Assembly (NCBI GenBank): GCA_014706385.1
Contig: JACGZH010000005.1
Coordinates: 620,001 to 684,000, forward strand
Source of the DNA: Phaffia rhodozyma
Taxonomy: Eukaryota > Basidiomycota > Tremellomycetes > Cystofilobasidiales > Mrakiaceae
Reading direction: 5' to 3'
Length of the DNA stretch: 64,000 nt
Shown here: positions 55,629 to 64,000 of the stretch, piece by piece
Layout of the letters: each line of letters opens with the position of its first letter
How positions within the stretch are numbered: the first letter of the stretch is position 1
Made by a program: the position numbers and the translations under genes
Notes under the pieces: model-generated
Database searches by the model: none
The model's input: only the letters and a program-made list of their open reading frames with translations
Told to the model about the DNA's origin: nothing

Positions 55629-58498
55629 TCAGAAATTCCGTCGAGCTTTGAGAGTCGCCAGTTCTTTCTCGGCTTCCTGTTCGTCTCTCTGGTCTTCGAG
55701 GTCCAACCGTCGGATGGCCTCCTCCGTCTGAATCATCCGTTTTGAACGCAGAATTCAGTTAGAATAACGGTTAAATGATTGATATTCTTATCTTATGCTC
55801 CTCGCTTGACCAAACCGGAAATAAGAAGAGAACGGGGCTTACACTCTCGTCCATCTCTTGCCATCGACCGCTCTCCACCGCTTGTCTCACCGGATCAACC
55901 GTTTTCCTCCTTCCTTTCTCTCCTTCCTCCTTGTCTTCTCCATTAGGAACTCCCATTGAGACAGCCGGGTTCTTCTTGATCCTCTCAAACAATACAAACA
56001 ATCTCTCTGCCTCTCTCTCTTTCTCTTCCTCAGTCATCGAAGTGTCAAACGTCGGCCCACCTGTCGGAGCGAGTCCTGTTACCGGATTCAAACGGCTATT
56101 TGATCGAGGTGCGTTATCCAAGGAGTTAGATTTTGATGAAGATACGGGTGCGTTGGCAGTGAAACCTTTGGAAAGAAGAAAGCCAGCGGCATTCCCATAA
56201 CCTATCAGTGCAGACATCGTGTCGGCTAGTTTTTTTTGGTTTTTTAAAAAGGGCACGAGCGTAATCATGGATTTAGAAGATACGAAGAAGGGGGGGCGGG
56301 AAGGACCCGAGGGTCAGACAAAATACTCAAAAACTTGTGGAAGGAGTCGAAGTCTTGTCCTTCCTGCAACAGAAAAGTAGGGTGACGAACGGTTCTTATT
56401 CGAAACAGCAAAGAAGATCTCGCCGATAGCAATTTTGGTTTGAGAATATTTTGGACTAGTCATCAGTCGGAGTAGTCTTCCTAGCAGTGTACTCCGCTCT
56501 TGAAGGAGTGTAGAGTTTTCTGCTCGATCTCTATTTTCGATGTTAGGGAAGAGAAGGAGTTCGTGATAATGGTTAGACCATTCTGATACTCTATTCGAAG
56601 CACGAAACACAATAAGAGAAGATAGAAGGGCAAGAGAACATACAGATCTAACGGGAACAGGTATTGTTCAGTATGCAATCGGACTACCTCCAATCCAGCG
56701 CATAGTCTAGCCATCAAGAGGAACAGCACAGACAACGTTGCTTCCACAATCTGAACTGAAGGCCACGTTCTTTCCGTTGTATCATTCCATGGAGCTGTCA
56801 TCCGTTCTGCCAATCCGAGCAGTGCACGGGCGGTATCTACCTGGTTTGTTCCGGCCACAGATGAAGAACCTGGCCGATTATCTCCTCGAACACCGAGCTC
56901 GGACGAGGAGAGTAGCCAGGTGGAGGAAAGAGGGGTTGTGGGAAGTGTGAGAAGGCAGTTTAAAGTCTGTGATACAGATGAAGGAGGAGGGATTGGAGAC
57001 GCTTGGGAGGGAAGGGGTAAAGACAACAAGAGATTGATCAAAGGCTCGGCCAAACTGTATCCTCGCAAGAAAAAAAAAGATATCGAAGGGGAAAATCAGG
57101 CATGTCTTGGCAGACAGACTCATCTGGAGATATAAGAAAGAGGCGTACTCACCAATCCAAAGCGGTATCCCACAAATGTCCAATAGCTCCTGCCCGAATC
57201 TGTGCAGATTCATCGACCACCTCTGAAATGAACCCTCCATCGTCATCCATACTGATAGCCGAGACACTTGAACGAGGGTAGTGCATCAAAATGTTGAACG
57301 TCAATTTCAGAAGTTCAGGCAAAGGATCAAGAGGTGATGAAGATGCTGGAGGCGTGATTCGGATGCGCTGCTCATGATGAGAACCAAATTGGAAAGAAGC
57401 ATCTCTGGTTAGTGCGCTAAATCGATATTTTGTCATGGAACGTGGCAAATCGAACATACGACGACGTACGTGGGCCAATATATGAGGTAGTTCAAGCTCA
57501 GTAACGAGAGTGGTGATCAAGGAAGACTGTTTGACCGTCAGCAGAAAAAGGATCCGTGTGATGATGAAAATGGTATCTGGTGTAGGGAGTGAGGATAGTT
57601 TCTGTGTAGTACCGAAAGTTAGAGGAGAGAAGAGGAGGACAAAGCATTGTCGACAATTAAAATCGTGTACGTCTCAATCCTAACAAACATCTGAGCAACT
57701 AACCTTTGAGTTTGTTGGAAGAGATCTAGTATCTTCCGAACCCCAACCAAGGACAGTGACCAAAGAGGGTCCTACGTGTCCTCCTCCCAGCGAACTAAGC
57801 GCATCCCTAGCTGATTCGTGTAACAGCAGCCCGTTCGCTAGTATTCTGAGCGCCTCTGTCGATGTCGGGTTTCCAAATCCATCCGAGGGACTCGACATAG
57901 GAGCTTTCTCTTGGGTTTGGTCTGTCGGTTGCGACACGGAGGTAAACGTGTTTAGAGGTAGGGCTGTATAACTGAGGACCGTCCCAAGAACCTAAGACGA
58001 GTTTCATAGACGGCCGGTGGGTTTCAAACAGATGTGTGAGGCACAAAGCACAAAGCTTATTGAACAGAGAACCGGAAAGTAATGGCAAAGACACACGAAC
58101 CGACTTATCTGCCAAGAGCTCGCTCCCTGTAGGGTTCCTACCGAGCGTCTTAACAGCCTGAAGAGCGAGCAATGTCGCTGTACACCAACACAACCATGCC
58201 CACATATGTACCCAGGCGTGCCCAAGAGAAACATCATGTCAGCCGTCTCTTCCTCCAAGATCAATGGATACATCTCGAGCTCCTCTCCTCCTCCCTCCTT
58301 ATGAAACTCACAGTTCGAGTCGAACGTTCGATCTTCTAATCTTCTCAGAATCTCATTTAGGAAGATCTTTCTTTGAGTTGGCTGAATGACTGTGGGTGGA
58401 GTGTTGATGATCGTTCGAAGTACTCGGTCATAAGATGACAACGACGATGAACCGTACGGTGGTAAGGAAGTGAACAGATCGGCTTTGAATGTATCCAT
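55629..58498 (-). CDS. RIC8: RIC8 / synembryn, chaperone and GEF for G-alpha subunits
   Basis: Ric8 proteins fold and activate heterotrimeric G-alpha subunits, and in fungi support growth and mating signalling. The N-terminal exon begins MDTFKADLFTSLPPYGSSSL (ATG 58498), then PTQRKIFLNEILRRLEDRTF. Middle exons give armadillo-like helical segments such as MKLVLGSWDGPQLYSPTSKH, LTFNILMHYPRSSVSAISMD and LITTLVTELELPHILAHVRR. The C-terminal exons give SALIGYGNAAGFLLSKGF, NPVTGLAPTGG and TEEEKEREAERLFVLFERIK. The last exon joins ES to TEEAIRRLDLEDQRD and ends LATLKARRNF. The gene is rich in small exons that I did not all phase. An in-frame ATG at 58528 would add ten residues. Confidence 0.85.
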
Positions 58499-59086
58499 CT
58501 CTCTCTTCTTTCTTGTCTGAATCACCAAGAAACGGTCGAGCGTTGATGGGATGGTAATTCAAGATGGTGATCATTGTGATTGCGGCAAATATCTTATTAT
58601 CTTTGAGGCGCGATCACATTCTTCTGTCTGTTAATCGGTTCAAACAATGACGACGAGCAAAGAAGTTTAGCCATTCAGTAAGATTCTAGATTGGAAGCTC
58701 ATATATCATGAATCGCGTATACCCTATAGAGACCCATACGGAGGAGAATGGAGCAAAGGACGAGAAGGGGCAGCAAAAAGGTATGAATACCAAGGGGATT
58801 GGCAGAGAGCTAAGTGTAGTGTAGATGAATATGAATTAATATGTAGAACAAAAAGAGAACACTGTAGGTATGGAGTGTGAGAGAAAGGAGATGGATAGAG
58901 GGGCAACTTATAAGCAAAGCAAAGATAGAAAACTTGGAAAAACAAAAACAAAAACAAAAACAAAAACAAAGATTGCGAGAGAAGAACAGACACCGTGTTG
59001 GAAAAGCAAAAGAAACCAAAGAGTTTGGAGGGACAAGAAAAGCAAAAATACTGGACGAAAGAGAATGAACCTGAACGGACTGAAAC
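58499..59086 (-). other. Intergenic: RIC8 promoter and 3' end of the large unknown gene
   Basis: Two minus genes in tandem. Includes an AAACAA tandem repeat at about 58939-58969. No gene or RNA is recognised. Confidence 0.45.
58939..58969. repeat. ACAAAA 6-bp tandem repeat
   Basis: About five copies of a six-base A-rich unit in the intergenic region. Confidence 0.8.
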
Positions 59087-62000
59087 CTAGCTAGCTGTAG
59101 AGCTCATGATCGCCACGCAGGCTGTTGACAGACATCCCAAGATGCCCAACAGTCTGCCCTCCAAATTCTCATCCAGGTCTATCCGATCGGTCTCTGCCTT
59201 TTCCTCATTCATCGAAGCTGGGACGAAACCGAGTCGTTCCCAACCTTCACGAACAAATTCAACCCCGTGGTCATAGCCATGGCAGACACCAACAACCGTT
59301 GGATCATTCCGACCTGTCCGACTATCCTTGGCTGATGTCTCCGGGTTTGTTCCCGGTTCGGAGAGCTTCACCTCCGGCGTAGCATGGAGGGACGGGTTCT
59401 GTTGGGATTCCCATGAAGGCCAGGAAGGGATGAACGTCAGGTCCGAAGGATCGACCACACGTGCCACGATCCGGAACGAGGAGAATGAAGGCGTAGAGTT
59501 TGCCAAAGGAGGCACCACCGAGCCTGGTCGAGGATCTGTTATAGGTAGACCACCAGGATGAATGAAAAGACCAGATGGAAGGCTGAAAGACTGTAGGTAG
59601 GCAGCCGAAAATGGAGACGGAGGTTGAAGAGACGTAGGCGACCTTGCATCTTGAGACTGAAAGGATGAAGATGGCTGTTGAGGAGAAGGATATGATGATT
59701 GCTGATAACGGGTCGACTCTTGCGAAGAAGGTTTCAATCCGGACGATGGCATCGATCGATGAAACATCTGAGACGGATTTCTTTTCAATCGCATATGACT
59801 AAATAGCTTCGAGGGTCCGGAAAATGTATTGGATGGACTCTCAGAAAATGAAGGCAAGAGGTGACCATCCCCGAAAGGAACGAAATACACGAGCAACGAG
59901 TTTTCTGGTGGCGGAGGAGCAACCTTCAGACCTCCTGCTGTTGACGTTGTCGCCGATGCCGTAGTCGTCGTCTTGCCTTTGGACTTCACGAATGAATCGA
60001 GATCGGGCGTTCCGCCACCACTATCAGTCTCTACGAGCGGTGAGATTCCATTAAAAGAGAAGCCTGGTGAGGGCGAACGACTCCATCTGGACGTATGGTT
60101 TACGAATTCTGAGGAAGACGAATCGGTCGAGCGACTGGAGATTGCATCTGCTGCTGAACCAGCAGATCGAACCGGGTCTGCCGTCGTCGACGAGGAAATT
60201 GCTGCAAGAGGGATAACCATCGCCAATGCCTCCGTCGGTACATCCTCCCAAGCTTTTCCTTCCCTCGCCTCTCCATCGTCCGTCTCGTCATCTGTCTCAA
60301 AGCCACGTCTGCTCCGTAAGCTAACTCCACTCGAATCCTCGCCTCCGCTAAAGCTGGCTTTTTCTCTTGAGTTTCGTCTGCCATCGGATATACTTCGTCG
60401 CTTGAATTTAAACTTTGAGGCCAATCCGATTTCTTCCTTCCTTCCCGTCGTTCCAGCTGACATCCAAGGAGGGATGTAGTTACCCGTCGGTTGGTCTGGT
60501 TCCCGTGACTGCTTCTTCCCTCCTCCTCCTCCGGCATAAGTAGACGAGGATGAGGATGAACCGAGAGCCGCACCGGCCTGCTTCAACGTCAACAGCCACT
60601 TTGCTGTCTTTTTCGACTTCTCCGTCGGCCTGGTCTTTTCAAATGATCTAGCGGGAGGAGACACGATCTCGGTTGCCCGAGGTGTCGACGCATATTGACC
60701 CCCGGAGATGGAGGACGAGGCATAGTCGTAAGGATCGGATTGGATCGGAATTGGTTTGGAATGGTCTCCTTGACCGGGTGACTTTATCGATCGAGGCTTG
60801 GTCGATGATGAAGAGGATGACGGAGGGCCGGATAGCTGTTTTGCAAATCAAAGTTTTTTTAAAAAAATAACGATCAGATATGAGCTCATCTCTGTAGAAA
60901 GGAATACGGAGAACAAGGAAAAGAGACAGAATAGAGATAAGACGGTAGAGAATACATACCATAGAATCTTTCATCCCAGCAAGACTCAAATAGTCATCCT
61001 CGAACGTCACTCTGGCACCGTCTGAAGGGATCGGTCCGGTTCGGGTAAAATCTTCATCCTTCTCCTCGGCCCATGACTGGGACCGACTGTTCAGCCTACT
61101 ATCCATTGTGCTGTCAGTCGCCATCGACGTTCTAGGTAGTCCTTGTCTTTTTCGGACGTCTTCTGTCGTCTTGGGTAGGCCGTAATTGTCAGTGCCTCTA
61201 CTTGGGGGCCTCGGTCTGCCACCTTCCGCTCTCCACTTTCCTTTCGGTCCAAACTTGATCTCTGTCTTTGAGTCTTGGAAAGGAATGATCCCCCATCCTT
61301 TGCCTTTTCGTCTGAGTCCCCAGGAAGGCGAAGGCGGTCGATTCCCTCGGATGATCGAATCGACTAATTGATTTTGGAATTTATGCGGTTGTTGAGCGAA
61401 AGGAAACGAAGTGGTCGAGCTACTACTAATAGAATAAGAGCCAGTGGAGGAAGCGGTCGGGTCGGCAGGGAAATCAATTATGGTGTAGCCACCGGTAGCA
61501 GGGAACGACCAGCCGGTGGGCGTCGACGGTACTCGGCTGAGTGTCCAGGCGAGTCTTGTCTTGTTAAAAAGCGGATCGTGACCTTGAACAAACTCAGCGA
61601 AAGCTAACAGAAACGCAAGATAGCGAGATTTAGGTGAAATCAGTCAGACTCTGAAATTGTCCCAGAAAGAAAGAGAGATAACAGAAAGCACTCTACTTAC
61701 AATCAATTTCTGGTGGACTTCCGAACGGGGTGATCATGGAATTTAAAGCTCTCGTCCCGGAGAGTGAACCTTTCCTGGACGGGCCGCCTATCAGATCGTT
61801 CCCGATACCGGAGAGCGAAGCATCGCCAAGAATAAAGTTCATGTCCCATTCGACCTCATCCGAGAGCGCGCCGACCGATGCACGAGCCAGTACCGGAGGT
61901 AAAACCACTCCAACCTCTGCTGCGAGCGATGGCCGACGAGGAACAGCCGAGTCCGAAAGAGATCGAGGAGGAGGAGGACTGGATGATCTCTGAGTGTTTG

Positions 62001-63943
62001 GATTTAAGATGTTCGAAGAAAAGTCGAGATGACCTTCCTTGAGGGTATACGATGGAGAACGGATCGAGGGTGAGAGAGACGGTCGGCGGAGAGTGTTGTT
62101 GATAGGTGTACGTTCGGGCGAGGTATATGATGAATTCAGTCTTGGCGTGTTTGGCAGGATCATAATCTCTGGATGGGAGGCGTCGTTAGTCAAATCATGT
62201 GGAGCAGACAATTGCAGATGTTGAGGACGCGACTCAAGTGGAGATAGTGGAGTCAGGTTCTTTGGTGAATGTAAGGGCAAAGGAGGAATTGAAGAAGAAA
62301 AATCTCTATCATGAGGAAAGGATCTGGATCTCGGTTGTGATTCCGATCTGGATTCAAAAGTAAACGTCTCAAACGGCGGTGGGCCGGGAGCATTATCTAA
62401 GTCGAATGAGGGTTTGAGAGCATCTGTCCGTCTGGATATGGAAGAAGACCGATTGGAACCATGTAGGCCTTCAGCCTCGTGCCTACTCCCATCGCTATCC
62501 GATTCGTCCTCGATCCCACTTCCATCACCGTCTTCCGGCTGAAGAATCCTCTTATCTCTAGTTAATCTTTTGACATCCAGCATTCGGGGTGAATTCCTTG
62601 TCCGAAGAGGAGATATCGAACGGTCCTCTTCCGCCTCGTCATCGCCGCTGTGGCCGCTATCGTCGTTCGGGCTGGCAAACTTAGGAAGGGAGTCCGAAGG
62701 AGGACGGGGGGAGTTTCTGTTGTACGAGGCCGAGCCAAAATACGACGCAGATTGTCTACGGCCGTTGGCAGTCTCAGCCTTAGGGGAGACAGTGACGGAG
62801 GAGTAGGCTGAGGGTGATAGGGAGGAAAGTGGAATGGATGGAGAAGGTGCGTAGGATGTGGTGAACGGGGATGTCGTCGGCTCAAAGAAAGAAGGAGATA
62901 GGGGTGTTTGGAGAGGTGGGAACCCGGGTGGGGTCTGGTGTGACCTGACGTTGCTTCCGAGAGGCACTGTCGGCAGTGAGATTGAGATCGAGGACAGCCC
63001 GGCGTTGAGGAGCTGCTGTCTGAACTTCTCTCTCGCCCGATCATTCATCTCTTCGTCTTCACCCGTCGGGCTCTCCAGCGACCGTTCGTCTTGACTAAGC
63101 TTTCGGGGGAACCGGTTTGTCAGATGGGTGGACGCGGGTGCAGATCCGAACCTAAAATCTTGAATGTCGGACGACGACAATGACGACGACGGCGGGATAG
63201 GAAGAACAGTCAACGGGTCAATCGAATGCGACGAGGTTGTTGGCGATGTCGGAAGGGCTTGACCAGGAGTAAATCCAGGGGTAACGATTGGAGCCGGATG
63301 AAGAGGGGACAGTGACGATTGTCTGGGAGGGAGCTTGAGGCCATTACTAAAGCCAGATGCTGTGAAAGTAGACGGGGAGTGTGGTCGGAGAGTGCTTATG
63401 GATATTGCAGACGAAGACGAAGAAGGTCTCCGACGAGGGTTGTGTGACCTCTGAGAGAACGCATTCTGTGGAGAAGAGGAGGACGCGATGGATGTTCGTC
63501 TGTGTTCGACCGGTGAGGATGGGCTGAAGACAGGTGATAGAGACGATCAGAAAGAGGAAATAGAAAGCTCGAAATTAGTTCAAGCTGTGGAACTCCGAAC
63601 TTCGGGATGTCCCGAAGAGTAGACAGGCACGTACCTCTGACACCAGGGAATATCTCCACTGGATCTACCAATCAACTGGAGGCTTTCTCTCCGTCCGTTC
63701 TGGACAGGTTGAGAGCTGACTCGATGGTCTACGTGTATGTTGTCCATCGGGGGGAGGAATAGAGACGGTTGTTGGATCGACCCGTGAGAGCCTTGTTTGT
63801 TTGCCAGACTGTAGAACTTAAGAGGAGGCGTACGAGCAGAGTCGTCCGAGTCGTCTCCTGATTCAATCGGCAGTCGATGGGACGGATGGATTGAGATGGG
63901 TTGAGGTGAGATTGAAATTGGTTCGACCGTAAGGATGCCAGTT
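59087..63943 (-). CDS. Large Ser/Pro-rich protein of unknown function (5' end outside window)
   Basis: Exons join in frame as 63943-63635, 63523-61701, 61603-60960 and 60835-59087, about 1500 residues, with the start beyond the right edge. Base 63943 follows an AG acceptor, so an upstream exon is expected. Most of the protein is disordered Ser/Pro/Arg sequence. More ordered islands are FAEFVQGHDPLFNKTRLAWT, PTGWSFPATGGYTIIDFP, PSPSWGLRRKGKGWGIIPFQ, NYIPPWMSAGTT and the C-terminal block VVGVCHGYDHGVEFVREGWE followed by RLGFVP. It ends with a hydrophobic stretch, RLLGILGCLSTACVAIMSST. I do not recognise the family. A cell-polarity or signalling scaffold would fit the composition, but that is a guess. 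Confidence 0.7.
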
Positions 63944-64000
63944 CTGACGAGAGAAAGAGAGGAATAGGGCAACAGGGGAGCATATACGAGAAGAGAGATG

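Overview
The window is ordinary nuclear chromosome from an intron-dense fungus. Every gene I recognise is eukaryotic and housekeeping. Introns are short (about 50-150 nt) with GT..AG ends, and there are very short 5' exons, microexons and CT-rich leaders. Cyclophilin-33-type RRM, INO80F-like, MIX23, CSC1-type and NOB1 proteins together suggest a basidiomycete yeast. Moderate GC and very high intron density would fit the Cystofilobasidiales (Phaffia-like), but this placement is inference. I see no bacterial, viral, transposon, CRISPR, rRNA or convincing tRNA sequence.

Layout. 1-117: tail of an unknown + gene. 493-2409: Sm-B of the spliceosome (+). 2763-6925: CLASP-type microtubule protein (+). 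7285-11431: SQS1-like R3H/G-patch protein (-). 11906-13756: four-repeat annexin (-). 14204-15243: MIX23/Cid2 (-), divergent from ESCRT-III VPS24 (15587-16879, +). 17283-18171: NDUFA13/GRIM-19 of complex I (-), divergent from COPI beta' SEC27 (18562-22609, +). 23372-29077: CSC1/TMEM63-type channel (-), divergent from an unknown membrane-type protein (29631-31000, +). 32084-34081: Ser/Pro-rich unknown (+). 34793-36223: INO80F-like coiled-coil protein (+). 37121-38687: ribosomal protein eL18 (-), divergent from TRA2 (39362-40905, +). 42232-43196: unknown TM/coiled-coil protein (-). 43759-44863: RRM-only relative of cyclophilin 33 (-). 45640-47714: S-adenosylhomocysteinase (-), divergent from ATP synthase subunit k (48824-49920, +). 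50946-52739: SEC14 (-), divergent from the ribosome-assembly nuclease NOB1 (53192-55243, +). 55629-58498: RIC8 (-). 59087 to beyond the right edge: large unknown Ser-rich protein (-).

The genes do not form a pathway. There is a loose RNA-processing theme (Sm-B, SQS1, TRA2, Cyp33-like RRM, NOB1, eL18) and a membrane-traffic theme (VPS24, SEC27, SEC14, annexin), which may be chance. Much of the layout is head-to-head pairs sharing promoters of about 0.3-1.1 kb.

Exon models for SMB1, SQS1, annexin, MIX23, INO80F-like, eL18, TRA2, ATP19 and NOB1 were spliced by hand and close in frame. First exons of CLASP, VPS24, NDUFA13, the CSC1-type gene and the 29.6-31.0 kb gene are unresolved. The most interesting leads are a GGTTAC/GTAACC element recurring in several promoters (with a telobox beside it at eL18/TRA2), paired ACGCGT palindromes, start codons isolated in 3-7 nt exons, 8 and 13 nt microexons, a poly-His versus poly-Ser splice-frame ambiguity at 42.2-43.2 kb, and a ten-copy 13-bp tandem repeat in the SAH1/ATP19 promoter. 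I found no evidence of a novel multi-gene system.
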